Position numbers and translations under genes: made by a program. Of a DNA stretch of 64,000 nucleotides, positions 8,442-17,160 are shown piece after piece; the stretch's first letter is position 1; every line of letters starts with the position of its first letter. The stretch comes from Planctomycetota bacterium. Its GTDB lineage: Bacteria; Planctomycetota; UBA1135; GCA-002686595. The notes beneath the pieces were generated by a model that saw only the letters and a program-made list of their open reading frames with translations, had not been told where the DNA came from and made no database searches. The stretch is taken from the NCBI GenBank assembly GCA_020638855.1, contig JACKHT010000003.1:248001-312000 (forward strand), read 5' to 3'.

Positions 8442-9992
8442 TTATCCGAGGGGTTTGACCACCGCATCGACGGTGCCGCGCATGGTGTCGACGGCATCGA
8501 TCACGATGCTGGGTTTCTGTTCGGGTTGCAGGGTGGCACCGATGTACCAGGCGACTCGGTCGACGCGCAGTACGTTGCCCCAAGGCACGGCGGCGACCGG
8601 TCCGGTGTAGACCCGGAACACGCCTCCGTTGTCGTAGTACTTGAGTTCCACATCGGTCTCGAGCGGCGAATCCTTGGTCGGCACGGTGGGGATGGCCAGC
8701 TTCTGCAGCTTCTCATCGATCGAGCCCGGCCCGCGGGTCAAAGGCGAGTCGGGAACTTCCAGGATCTGCCACGAGATCAGCGTGGGCGTCATCTTGACCC
8801 CATAGCCACCCTCTTCCAGGTCCTCGGCGTAGCTGAGTTGGGCCGCAGGACCCACGTACAGCGACTCCGCCACCACCGAGCCCACCATGTGCAGGTCTCC
8901 AGGAATGTTGACCAAGGCTCGCGGGGCGACCAGCATGCCGTAGAATTCGCCTTTGGCGCCCAGGGTCACCAGCGAGCGATCGTTTTCGTCGGGTGTCAGC
9001 GCAAAGATCGAGCACTGCGTCGGGTCGGGGACCACGCTATCGAGCATCGAGCCCGCTTCGAAGATCGTGCGCTTGAGGGTGTAGATCCCGATCGGACCGT
9101 TGGTGGTATCGATGATCAACCTTGCGCCCGTGCCCACCAACAGGCTATCGGCGCGGAGCCGCATGGGACCCTGTAGGGTGACCGTTTTCCCGGCGGGGAT
9201 CGAGAACGTGTCGAAGTACGAGTCAGCCGCTAGGGTGGCTTCGTCCTTGCCCTTGGGGAACGTGAAGTTGCCCGAACTGCCCCCTAACTTGGGAATCGTG
9301 AAGGTTGGCAACGTCAAGCCGCGCGACGAGCTGGTGACCGCGCCGGTCACCAAGACCGAGGGATCGGCGTCGACAATGCCTTCGGGTCCTGCATGCACAT
9401 TGCCGCGAATCGTGGTAGGCGAACCGCCGAGCAGCGGGTCAGGGCCGTAGATGGTGATGTCGCCGTTGCTGCGGACGTTGGTGTGGACCGACGGCTGCAA
9501 GGGGCTCAAAAGCTGTCCCAGAAGCCCGCGCAACCCGTCGGATACTTGCGAGTCCACCACCGCACCGGGACCGATTGTGACGTCTTTCAGCCCGCACACG
9601 CCCATCGCTGCCACACGGTTGATCGAACGGTTGAGCACCAAACCCAGCGTGAACTTGCCGCGTCCGTGCAAACCAGTCGCCGTCAGTCGGACTTGCTTGT
9701 CCGGAAGGTCTTCCGCTTCTACCCAGTAGAATCCACCCCCGAACTCCGCCGGTTCGGTGTCGCTGGCCAGGGTTCCGCCGCGGCCCTGGGCTACGGCGAA
9801 GTAGGCTTCGGATAGGGCCGCTTCCGCCACGTACAAGGCGCGGACCGTGTCGATGCTCAGGTTCTGGCGACGGGTGCTGACCGAGGACACCTGGACCAGT
9901 CCAGCTCCCAGGGTCGCCACAGCGGCCACCAGCATCAGGGCAGAAATCAGAGCCGCGCCCCTGCGCGAAGAGTGTTGGGTTCGGATGCGCAT
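8442..9992 (-). CDS. PilX-like minor pilin/pseudopilin-associated protein (copy 1)
   Basis: The 516-residue protein has one hydrophobic N-terminal helix after a basic stretch (RRGAALISALMLVAAVAT) and the PilX-like sequence TVRALYVAEAALSEAYF. A long beta-rich, glycine-containing exported region follows. This matches PilX N-terminal-type proteins that accompany type IV pilus or type II secretion minor pilins. The ATG at 9992 is 2 bp after the PilW-like stop; an in-frame GTG at 10007 would overlap that gene. The body resembles polymer-forming/autotransporter-like repeats (repeated short beta motifs between about 110 and 350), but no enzyme motif was found. A paralogue lies at 61129-62598. Confidence 0.72.
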   Translation of the reverse strand: MRIRTQHSSRRGAALISALMLVAAVATLGAGLVQVSSVSTRRQNLSIDTVRALYVAEAALSEAYFAVAQGRGGTLASDTEPAEFGGGFYWVEAEDLPDKQVRLTATGLHGRGKFTLGLVLNRSINRVAAMGVCGLKDVTIGPGAVVDSQVSDGLRGLLGQLLSPLQPSVHTNVRSNGDITIYGPDPLLGGSPTTIRGNVHAGPEGIVDADPSVLVTGAVTSSSRGLTLPTFTIPKLGGSSGNFTFPKGKDEATLAADSYFDTFSIPAGKTVTLQGPMRLRADSLLVGTGARLIIDTTNGPIGIYTLKRTIFEAGSMLDSVVPDPTQCSIFALTPDENDRSLVTLGAKGEFYGMLVAPRALVNIPGDLHMVGSVVAESLYVGPAAQLSYAEDLEEGGYGVKMTPTLISWQILEVPDSPLTRGPGSIDEKLQKLAIPTVPTKDSPLETDVELKYYDNGGVFRVYTGPVAAVPWGNVLRVDRVAWYIGATLQPEQKPSIVIDAVDTMRGTVDAVVKPLG

Positions 9993-9994
9993 GA

Positions 9995-10609
9995 TCAGTT
10001 GCGGCACGTGATGTTGACTTGCCGACTGCGGGGCACCACTTGGCCGCGGCTGTCGGTCTTGCTCACCGTCAAGTTGACGAAGACCTGCAGTTCGCGGTCC
10101 TCGGCATGCTCCACGTGGAGGGAAAGGCCCGGCTCATCCACCAAGCCGTTGTCGTTGTCGTCGCGTTCGTTGGCGGTTTCCAAGTTCTGCAGGATCGGGA
10201 CGTTGCGCGACCATTGGATCTGGCGCTCATCGGGTAGCCCCAGCGACTGGGTCCAGAACACACCGCCCTTTTCAGCCGTAGCGGGGGTCCATTGGATGCG
10301 CTCGGGATCGCCCATCACGTGGACTCCGCCCTGCACGCCCAAGCTGGTGCTGAAGTCGATGTGGCTTTCCGACGCCGGAGCAGGTACTTGCGGATAGACG
10401 TTGTCCGCGGACGCCGACATCAAGGCCAGCTTGATGCGGTCCAAGGTCAAATCCATTTCGGTGTCTAGCAATTGACGAAACAAATCCGACTCCGCAGCCT
10501 GGGAACCCGTGCGGCTCACCATGGCAATGTTGATCGTCAAGAGACCGAGGATGGTCAATGCGATCAACACCTCGACGAGCGAGAATCCGGAGCGGCGGGT
10601 GCGTTTCAT
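9995..10609 (-). CDS. PilW-like type IV pseudopilin (copy 1)
   Basis: The 204-residue protein has a class III (prepilin peptidase) signal: a short basic leader, then GFSLVEVLIALTILGLLT with the +5 Glu, which begins the hydrophobic assembly helix. The C-terminal part contains an acidic NDNGLVDEPG segment like a calcium-binding loop; the second copy has the same feature (DDNGNGLIDEPG). It overlaps the PilV-like gene by 4 bp (ATGA) and lies 2 bp before the PilX-like gene, so translation is probably coupled. The role is as a minor component of a type IV pilus or type II secretion pseudopilus in the inner membrane and periplasm. Confidence 0.82.
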   Translation of the reverse strand: MKRTRRSGFSLVEVLIALTILGLLTINIAMVSRTGSQAAESDLFRQLLDTEMDLTLDRIKLALMSASADNVYPQVPAPASESHIDFSTSLGVQGGVHVMGDPERIQWTPATAEKGGVFWTQSLGLPDERQIQWSRNVPILQNLETANERDDNDNGLVDEPGLSLHVEHAEDRELQVFVNLTVSKTDSRGQVVPRSRQVNITCRN

Positions 10610-11181
10610 TCCAAGTGTTTCTGAACCGCGGAAAACATCGAGGTGATCTCGAGATGGCTGGGCCCACCGGAGCCTTCCCATTCGACGCGGATCTCGATCG
10701 GCAGGATCACGTAGTCGTCGCTGTGATCGATCGTGTCGACCACGAAGTCTCCGTTGAGGTCGCGCGGCATGCCTAAGGAGGGGATGTTGACGTCCTCGCG
10801 GACTACGCCGCCGCCGGCCGTGGGCATGACGATGCTGCCCACCGATTGGATGGCAGCTTCCGGGTTGGCCTTCAAGCCCGAGACATCGAAGGTCGCGCCC
10901 GGAGCGGTGCCGGGGCCTTCGGGGTCGTCGGCTGGATTGTTGTTGTAGCGCGCAGCGAGTTCGCGGAAGGGCATCGCGCGCATGGACTCGAGCACGTTCA
11001 TCGCTGACTCCAAGGCCAGCGTGCGCTCCTTGCGCTTGGCCGTGTGGGTCATCGTGGCCGTGATGGTGGTGGACATCAGGTACACGGCAACCGTCAGCAC
11101 CGCCAGCGAGATCATGACTTCGACGAGGGTGAACCCCCCACGCGGCCGGATACGCGGTTTGGTTTGGAAGTTGGGGAGCAT
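10606..11181 (-). CDS. PilV-like type IV pseudopilin (copy 1)
   Basis: The 191-residue protein carries a prepilin cleavage/methylation motif, GGFTLVEVMISLAVLTVAV, with cleavage after Gly and the +5 Glu. Its soluble domain contains YNNNPADDPEG and REDVNIPSLGMPRDLNGD, both closely repeated in the paralogue at 63257-63856. It is the first gene of a minus-strand run of six genes (pseudopilins, HEAT protein, sensor kinase, receiver protein) with gaps of 6 bp or less or 4-bp overlaps. Prepilin peptidase and the pilus ATPase are not in the window, so the machine it belongs to is not identified. Confidence 0.82.
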   Translation of the reverse strand: MLPNFQTKPRIRPRGGFTLVEVMISLAVLTVAVYLMSTTITATMTHTAKRKERTLALESAMNVLESMRAMPFRELAARYNNNPADDPEGPGTAPGATFDVSGLKANPEAAIQSVGSIVMPTAGGGVVREDVNIPSLGMPRDLNGDFVVDTIDHSDDYVILPIEIRVEWEGSGGPSHLEITSMFSAVQKHLE

Positions 11182-11303
11182 GGCTTCGGAGGATCCACAG
11201 AGGGGATTCCAACTCCCGCTGTCGGAGTTCCGGGCTCCTGATCTAAAGTCCCGTCTGAATACGGTTCACGCTGGGGCAGGGGGTCCTGCTCCAAAACCAA
11301 ACA

Positions 11304-11332
11304 CCCCCCCTGGCCAGCGTGCCCAGGGGGGG
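11304..11332 (-). terminator. hairpin terminator after the acyl-CoA dehydrogenase gene
   Basis: A 10-bp perfect GC stem (11304-11313 against 11323-11332) with a 9-nt loop lies about 26 bp past the stop of the minus-strand acyl-CoA dehydrogenase gene and before the pseudopilin operon. On the minus strand it is followed by a T-rich TGTTTGGTTTTGG stretch. Confidence 0.7.
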
Positions 11333-11358
11333 TATTCGAAGCCTGCCCGTGTCTCTTG

Positions 11359-13782
11359 CTAGGACCCGCAGCGGTCGAGGTATTCCTCGGGCGAAAACGA
11401 GTCCACCAAGATCAGGTCGTCCTTGCGCTCGAGGGCCTCGCGCAGAATGAGGCACTCGGCTTGGCTGAGCACGCCCTTTTCGAGTGCGACCGCGAGCAGA
11501 TCGAGTTCACGACCCCGGGGTAGGGTCCGCGCACGCACCGCTTGGGCCAGTTTGCGCCGGATGGGGGCGACCTTAGCCAAGTGCTGCGCCCCCGCATGCA
11601 ACGCGCCCAAGCCCGGGCGATCCGAGTCGGGGATGTGCGCATCGGGGCAAAGCCTCTGGCGCATGTCCTCGTTGGTGACCAACAGCCGCGCCAGACCATG
11701 CGTCACCTGGTCGCGCGGACGCTCGTAGCAGCGTCCCAGCGGGAAAATCCAGTGCCGTACGCTCCAGCCCACCAAGCGGTTCGGCAGGTTGTCGAGCAGC
11801 CCCCAAAGCGCTTCTTGGGCTTCATACAAAGCCGTGGCACCAGCCCAACGCAGGAAGACCTCGTCCTCGTTGCGCGCTCCTTCGCGCGCAAACCGATAGA
11901 GGCTCGCCGAGCCAAAGTACATCCAGGCCAGGGCGTCGGCCAGGCGACCCGAAAGCTCCTCGCGGCGCTTGAGGTCTCCGCCCACGGAAGCCATCGCGGC
12001 CTCGGTAGCCAGCGCAAAGCCCGCCGACAAACGGGTCAAACCCCGCACCAACCAGGCCGCCGAAGCCGGGCCCGGCATCGGGGCCAGGGGACCGCCGAAC
12101 AGTCCTTGCACCCCCGCGCGAATCCCCACGGTCACGCCCGAACCCACGTGCCCGGCAAAGGCTCGGTCGAACGCCTTGGCGTCTCCCGCTTGCACCGCGC
12201 GCACCTCATCGAACGCAAACCGGTGGCAGCGCAGCATGCCTTGGCCAAAGATGATCAAGGTGCGCGTCAGGATGTTGGCGCCCTCGACGGTGATCCCGAT
12301 CGGAATCGCCTGGAAGTAGCGCGAAAGCACGTTGCGCTCGCCGCGGCAGATGCCTGCCCCGGCCAAGATGTCCATGCCGTCGTTGACCACGTCGCGCATG
12401 CCCTCGGTGCAGTAGGCTTTCATGATGGCTGAGAGCACCGAAGGCTTTTCCCCGTGGGCGACGGAGATGGCGGTCAACTCGCGCGCTGCGTTCATCATCC
12501 AGGTTTGCCCGACGATGCGCCCCATGGGGGTGGCCACGCCTTCGAATTGGTGCAAGGGCATGCCGAACTGCTCGCGCAGCTGGCTGTAGGCCGCGACCGT
12601 GAGCGAGGTGTTTTGGCCTGCACCACAAGCCAAGCCCGGGAGCGAGATGGCGCGGCCCGCGGACAGGCAATCCATCAGCATGCGCCAACCCTTGCCCAGG
12701 CCCTGCTGACCGCCAATCACCATATCGAGCGGGATGAAGACGTTCTTGCCTTGGGTCGGACCATTGACGAACTTGACCCCCAGCGGATCGTGGCGCTCGC
12801 CGGTGGTGACGCCGTCCAAGTGCGTGGGCACCAACGCGCACGAGATGCCCAGATTCGGCTTGCCGCCCAAGAGTCCGTCGGGATCGAGCGCTTGGAAGGC
12901 CAGCCCGAGCAGGTTGCAGATCGGCGCCAGGGTGATGTAGCGCTTGTCCCAGTTGAGCTCTACGCCGAGCACTTCCTGGCCCTCATACAGGCCCTTGCGG
13001 ATCACTCCCGTGCTGCGGATCGAGCCCGCGTCGGAGCCCGCGTGGGGTTCGGTCAGGGCGAAGGCGGGAACCAGCTCGCCGTTCGCCAGGCGCGGCAAGA
13101 AGTGGTCGCGCTGCGCCTGGGTTCCGTAGTGCAAGAGCAGTTCGGCGGGGCCCAACGAGGAGGGCAGCATGACCGTGACCGCCAAGGTCACGTTGTGGCT
13201 GGCCACCTTGGTGATGATGGCGGAAATCGCCTCGGCCGAGAATTCGAGGCCCCCAAAGGCCTTGGGGATGATCAATCCCATGAAGCCTTGGTCTTTCAAG
13301 TACGCCCAAACCGCGGGCGGCAAGTCGCCCAGGCGGTCGACTTCTTCGTTGTCGACCATGCGGCAGATCGTCTCAGCCGGTCCCCTTAGGAATGCTTGCT
13401 CCTCAGCGCTCAACCCCTTGGGCTGGTACGCCAAGAGCTTCTTCCAATCGGGGTTGCCCGAAAAGAGGTCCGCATCCCACCACACCGTTCCGGCCTCGAG
13501 CGCCACCAGCTCGGTCTCGCTGATCTTGGGCAAGCTCGGCGCCAAGAGCCCCATCACGCGCCCCGTGATCAGCGCTCGCCGCAGCGGCGGCAAACTCCCC
13601 ACCAAAGTCCCCAGCAACGCCAACCCGGTCAGGATCCACAGCGCAGGCGGAGTCCCACAGATCTGCCAGAAGCCAACCAGGAACAGGGTCGCCGCCAAAA
13701 CGGCCCCGACCCCGGGTTTCCCCAGGTAGCCAAGGACCAAGAACAACAGAACCGAGAGCAGAACGAGAGCGAGGAAGGTCAT
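11359..13782 (-). CDS. fadE: acyl-CoA dehydrogenase, FadE type
   Basis: The 807-residue flavoprotein matches the size and layout of FadE, which catalyses the first step of fatty acid beta-oxidation (acyl-CoA to trans-2-enoyl-CoA). Two or three hydrophobic N-terminal segments (about 1-65) suggest membrane attachment. The acyl-CoA dehydrogenase core follows, with FMGLIIPKAFGG, FALTEPHAGSDAGS, CLSAGRAISLPGL and ITVEGANILTRTLIIFGQG; a FadE-specific C-terminal extension runs to residue 807. The start at 13782 was chosen because the hydrophobic N-terminus begins there; the frame stays open upstream to 13983 but holds no family sequence. The gene is monocistronic, with a terminator hairpin downstream. 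Confidence 0.9.
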   Translation of the reverse strand: MTFLALVLLSVLLFLVLGYLGKPGVGAVLAATLFLVGFWQICGTPPALWILTGLALLGTLVGSLPPLRRALITGRVMGLLAPSLPKISETELVALEAGTVWWDADLFSGNPDWKKLLAYQPKGLSAEEQAFLRGPAETICRMVDNEEVDRLGDLPPAVWAYLKDQGFMGLIIPKAFGGLEFSAEAISAIITKVASHNVTLAVTVMLPSSLGPAELLLHYGTQAQRDHFLPRLANGELVPAFALTEPHAGSDAGSIRSTGVIRKGLYEGQEVLGVELNWDKRYITLAPICNLLGLAFQALDPDGLLGGKPNLGISCALVPTHLDGVTTGERHDPLGVKFVNGPTQGKNVFIPLDMVIGGQQGLGKGWRMLMDCLSAGRAISLPGLACGAGQNTSLTVAAYSQLREQFGMPLHQFEGVATPMGRIVGQTWMMNAARELTAISVAHGEKPSVLSAIMKAYCTEGMRDVVNDGMDILAGAGICRGERNVLSRYFQAIPIGITVEGANILTRTLIIFGQGMLRCHRFAFDEVRAVQAGDAKAFDRAFAGHVGSGVTVGIRAGVQGLFGGPLAPMPGPASAAWLVRGLTRLSAGFALATEAAMASVGGDLKRREELSGRLADALAWMYFGSASLYRFAREGARNEDEVFLRWAGATALYEAQEALWGLLDNLPNRLVGWSVRHWIFPLGRCYERPRDQVTHGLARLLVTNEDMRQRLCPDAHIPDSDRPGLGALHAGAQHLAKVAPIRRKLAQAVRARTLPRGRELDLLAVALEKGVLSQAECLILREALERKDDLILVDSFSPEEYLDRCGS

Positions 13783-14031
13783 GGAAGGGGGATAGGGGCC
13801 CACCTCGATCATCGGCCAGGAGGCAGGCAACCTTGAATCGGGTAGGGATAAGGAACTTGTGTTCTCCAGACCCCCGGATTCAACCCGGAAAATGACCGCG
13901 TCGGAGCCTCCGAGTCCGGTAGGGGCCAGCATACCGGTAGGTCCAGGCGGCAGAGTAGCCTTCCGGACCCCGCTCCGATCCAAAGAGTTGGTGAAGTGTG
14001 GAAGGGTCCACTAAGTTCGGTTATTGGGCAC

Positions 14032-15819
14032 TCAAAGCCCAAAAACCTTGTGTACCCAATAGGGCCGTGAAAACTCCCAGTTGCGCTCGGCCATGCCGGC
14101 AACCAGGACGGGGTAAAGACTCTCAAGCGCTTGGGCCACTTGGGGATCGAGTTGCATGGTCTGCCGGTATTCGGCCAGCACTTCCGCTTCCCACGCTTCG
14201 AGCCCGCCTGTTTGCCAACGCTCCCACTGTAGGCGGGCCGACTCGCTGCGGCGGTGGGCGACGAGGTGCAGCAGATCCACATAGGGCAAGAAGTGCGCTT
14301 CGCACGCGCCCCAATCCATGAAGCCTTGGAGGCTCCCTTCATGGTCGACTTGTACGTGTTTGGGCCGCAGGTCGGCGTGGTAGACAACCGGTTGGTAGGT
14401 ATGACCCAACAGGGCTTCGTGGGCTTGGTCCCACATCCGTTGGATGCGGCGCGCGGTGTCGCTTCGGCCGCACAAGCGCAGGACGCGGCGGATTCGATCG
14501 CCGAGCAGGCGCTCCAGCTCGTCCGCGTCCAGGATGCGACGGGGGCCGTGGGCTAACTGGGGCAACGAGCGTGCCACATCGCGCAGCATGCGCTGCTGGG
14601 CGAGGCTGCCGTCGGACAACTGCGGCGCATGGTGACCCGGCAAGCGTTCTTCCACGCTGAGGTACAGGCCTTGGCAGGTGCCCGCATACAAAGGCTCGGG
14701 AACGGGCACGTTTGGGTGCTCGGTGCGCAGGCGCTGCAGCCAATCGAAGTGGCGCACGACGAGGCGCGACTTGTGGCGGCATAGGGGCACGTGCAAGGTC
14801 CAGCCCCCGTGGCCTTGGGTGCGCGTGGTTTGGACCACGGCGACGTTGCCGCGCGAGGCGATCAGGTGTTCGGGCAACAGGCGCGGCGCCTGCAAGCGCT
14901 CGCTGAGTTCGTCGAGGATGCGTTGCAGGCGCGGGGCTGTGGGCCGCGGTTCGCGCCGGGCAATCCAGGCGAACGAGGGTGCCAACCAAGGAAACGCACC
15001 GACCTTGTTCGCCAGGAGCTTGAGGCGATTGCGCCGCTCCTTGGGTCCGACGGTCAGCCGCGGCAGCGCCTGATCCAGGTGCACCACGTGGCTGGATTCC
15101 AGCCGATGCGGGTACAGGGCCAAGCAGGCGCTGGTGCCGAACGAACCCGCCAATTCGCGCCGTTGGGCCGCGCGCGTACCTTCGCCGGGGCTGGGATGCA
15201 GGAGGCGGCGGAGCATCGACCAAGGGGTTTGGTAGGCAAATTTCCCACGCCGCCCCAGGGCGCGTTTGTACCCGAGAGCATTGTCGGTGACCCACACGAA
15301 GCTGTCGCGCGCGAGTCCGTGCAGGATCGAAGCGTGCGCACCCCAAAGCGGGGCTTCGCCTGCGGGCCCCAGTTCGGCAACCACCACCTCGAAGCTCTTG
15401 GGGGCAAACGGAAACGGTCCGCCGGGTGCGACCTGCACATGGTGCACCTGCCCCGGCGACCAAGCGGCATCGCGCTGGCGCGCAAACTCCAAGCGCGCAG
15501 GGTCGTGGTCGCAAACGGTCAGCTCGAAACCGACCTTGGCCAGGGCGGTGATCGTTCCCGAGAGGCTATCCCCCACAAACAAGAGCGACCCGCTGGCCGG
15601 AACCAGCATCAAAGCAAAGGCCCCGCGCCCTTCCTGGCCCAGCATCAAGAGCTCCTCGGCTTGGTCGGGCACCAGGCTCTTGAGCAGGTCTTCCAGGTTC
15701 GACTTGAAGTCCTGCCCGGCTTGGCCGCGCTCCACGGCCGCCTGCAGGGCTTCGGTCCGTTGCCAGACCGGGTGGCCTTCCCAGGCCGGTAGGAATTCGT
15801 GTCCTTGCGAGGGGTCCAT
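14032..15819 (-). CDS. fusion of Rossmann methyltransferase-like and APH-family kinase-like domains
   Basis: The 595-residue protein seems to combine two enzymes. Residues about 60-235 resemble an S-adenosylmethionine methyltransferase, with a motif I-like segment LLFVGDSLSGTI (79-90) and an acidic VCDHDPARL after the next strand. Residues about 340-590 form an aminoglycoside-phosphotransferase/choline-kinase-like domain. Its catalytic-loop candidate is YHADLRPKHV (His481, Asp483), and DWGAC supplies the metal-binding Asp502. The usual Asn of the H-x-D-x-x-x-x-N motif is His488, so activity is uncertain. The gene is divergent from the nitrilase gene, with only 40 bp between starts. The substrate is unknown; some polysaccharide clusters carry similar two-domain proteins. 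Confidence 0.68.
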   Translation of the reverse strand: MDPSQGHEFLPAWEGHPVWQRTEALQAAVERGQAGQDFKSNLEDLLKSLVPDQAEELLMLGQEGRGAFALMLVPASGSLLFVGDSLSGTITALAKVGFELTVCDHDPARLEFARQRDAAWSPGQVHHVQVAPGGPFPFAPKSFEVVVAELGPAGEAPLWGAHASILHGLARDSFVWVTDNALGYKRALGRRGKFAYQTPWSMLRRLLHPSPGEGTRAAQRRELAGSFGTSACLALYPHRLESSHVVHLDQALPRLTVGPKERRNRLKLLANKVGAFPWLAPSFAWIARREPRPTAPRLQRILDELSERLQAPRLLPEHLIASRGNVAVVQTTRTQGHGGWTLHVPLCRHKSRLVVRHFDWLQRLRTEHPNVPVPEPLYAGTCQGLYLSVEERLPGHHAPQLSDGSLAQQRMLRDVARSLPQLAHGPRRILDADELERLLGDRIRRVLRLCGRSDTARRIQRMWDQAHEALLGHTYQPVVYHADLRPKHVQVDHEGSLQGFMDWGACEAHFLPYVDLLHLVAHRRSESARLQWERWQTGGLEAWEAEVLAEYRQTMQLDPQVAQALESLYPVLVAGMAERNWEFSRPYWVHKVFGL

Positions 15820-15859
15820 CGATCGGTTCGCGCGCCGCGGGGCGTATCATGCCCGAATC

Positions 15860-16645
15860 GTGCGTGTTTGTTGCCTACAATTGGATCCCTTGGGCGGTGA
15901 GGTGCTGGCCAACTGGAGCCAAGCGGAACGCGCCCTGCGTGAGGCCGCCACCCAGGGCGCCGACCTGTGCCTGTTGCCCGAAATGTGGCCCAGCTCGTTC
16001 TGTGCCCAAGTCGACCGAGAGTTGCTCGATCAGACTGCCGTGGCCCTGGCCCGCACCGCCGAGCTGAGCCGCGAGCTAGGCCTCTTGATCGGCGGATCGG
16101 CCTACGGAGGCTCCGACCCCGAGCGCCCGAGCAACCGCTTCCATCTGTTCCAGGACGGCCAGGAAATCTACTCCTACGAAAAGGGCCACCTGTTCAGTCC
16201 GACGGCCGAGCACCTGTCGTTTCGTGCTGGCGAAGCTCCACCCCGCGTGGCGCAAACCCGCTTTGGCCCCATGCACGGCGTGGTTTGCTACGACCTGCGC
16301 TTCCCCGCTTGGGTCCGCCCGGCGACCCGATCCGGTTCGCGGGTGATGCTGGTCGTGGCCCAATGGCCCAGCGAGCGCGCGAGCCATTGGCGGGCCCTGG
16401 TCCAAGGCCGCGCCGTCGAAGGCCAGTGCTTCGTGGTCGCCTGCAATCGCAGCGGCAGCGCGACCATCGGCCGCCGCCAGCTCCAGCTCGACTTTCCGGG
16501 CAACTCGCTGGTGGTGGATCCCGACGGCAACGTCTTGGCGCAGGGCACTCCCGAAGCGACCTGCGTGTTCGCCGACCTGGACCTGGAACAAGCCACGCGC
16601 GCGCGCCGCGCGGTGCCGGTTTGGAAAGACGAACGCGACGCGTAG
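15860..16645 (+). CDS. carbon-nitrogen hydrolase (nitrilase superfamily)
   Basis: The 261-residue protein is a complete nitrilase-superfamily amidase of the omega-amidase/YafV-like size class, hydrolysing a C-N bond in a small amide. The catalytic triad is visible as Glu41 (LCLLPEMWP), Lys108 (YEKGHLF) and Cys143 (VVCYDLRFP). The start is the GTG at 15860, giving an N-terminus M-R-V-C-C-L-Q-L-D-P that matches the first strand of the family; upstream codons in frame belong to the divergent gene on the other strand. The product should be cytoplasmic. The exact amide cannot be told from sequence. Confidence 0.88.
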   Translation: MRVCCLQLDPLGGEVLANWSQAERALREAATQGADLCLLPEMWPSSFCAQVDRELLDQTAVALARTAELSRELGLLIGGSAYGGSDPERPSNRFHLFQDGQEIYSYEKGHLFSPTAEHLSFRAGEAPPRVAQTRFGPMHGVVCYDLRFPAWVRPATRSGSRVMLVVAQWPSERASHWRALVQGRAVEGQCFVVACNRSGSATIGRRQLQLDFPGNSLVVDPDGNVLAQGTPEATCVFADLDLEQATRARRAVPVWKDERDA

Positions 16646-16698
16646 AAGCCCCTGGGAGCACACCCTGGGAGTAAGGCCCAAGACTTGGCCCCAAAAAA

Positions 16699-16728
16699 GA
16701 GAAGGGGTACCCGGCGGTACCCCTTCTC
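16699..16728. terminator. rho-independent terminator (strongest on minus strand)
   Basis: A 13-bp perfect stem (16699-16711 against 16716-16728) has a 4-nt loop. On the minus strand the stem is followed immediately by six T residues, the classic form. It lies downstream of the small minus-strand gene at 16773-16979 and also after the plus-strand nitrilase gene, so it can serve both. Confidence 0.88.
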
Positions 16729-16772
16729 AAGGAATCCAATCTTCGTTTCTCGTAACTCTCATCTCTCTCTCG

Positions 16773-16979
16773 TCACACCGGCGGCAAAGGCTTGTCCTTA
16801 ATCACCGGCGGTGTGTCTTGGTCACGTTTCGGCGCCGGGGGTGGCGTTCCGGGGACGTGCCAGGTCGGGGCCTGCCAAGTAGAGGCCTGCAGGTGTACGG
16901 GTTGTCGGTTCTGGACCGGGGAGCCCGTAGCGCTGGGACCTGCCAGGGAAGCGGTCAGAAGGATCAGGGAAAGCAGCAT
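16773..16979 (-). CDS. small proline-rich exported protein
   Basis: This 68-residue protein begins with a plausible signal peptide (MLLSLILLTASLAGPSATGS). A short tail rich in proline, glutamine and tryptophan follows (QASTWQAPTWHVPGTPPPAP), then a charged end with KPLPP. No family was recognised. Support for a real gene is the signal-like N-terminus and the classic T-tract terminator 45 bp downstream on the same strand. Codon composition resembles its neighbours. It may be a small periplasmic protein. Confidence 0.45.
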   Translation of the reverse strand: MLLSLILLTASLAGPSATGSPVQNRQPVHLQASTWQAPTWHVPGTPPPAPKRDQDTPPVIKDKPLPPV

Positions 16980-17160
16980 GGCCGGTGGGGATGGGGGGAC
17001 GCGCCCCGCACATGGCCCCCTTATCGGAAACGATTTCCGGGGGCTTGAGACGTGGCCGGCCCAAACAGGAAAGAAACTCCGGACGTGGGAAATCCCTACC
17101 GGTGCCCCCAGAAAGCGGGTCCCAGGGGCGCGCTTCGAATCCTGGGGGCCGCCTGAGCCT

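Noticed and set aside
15266..15859. N-terminal extension of the nitrilase frame
   Set aside because: It overlaps the divergent methyltransferase-APH gene on the other strand and shows no family similarity; the GTG at 15860 gives the standard N-terminus.
17100..17160. Possible tRNA-like T-arm (CTTCGAATCC) near the glcF 3' end, considered as a tRNA-Sec candidate
   Set aside because: The flanking bases do not form a T-stem or acceptor stem; only a 6-bp CCCAGG/CCTGGG hairpin is possible.
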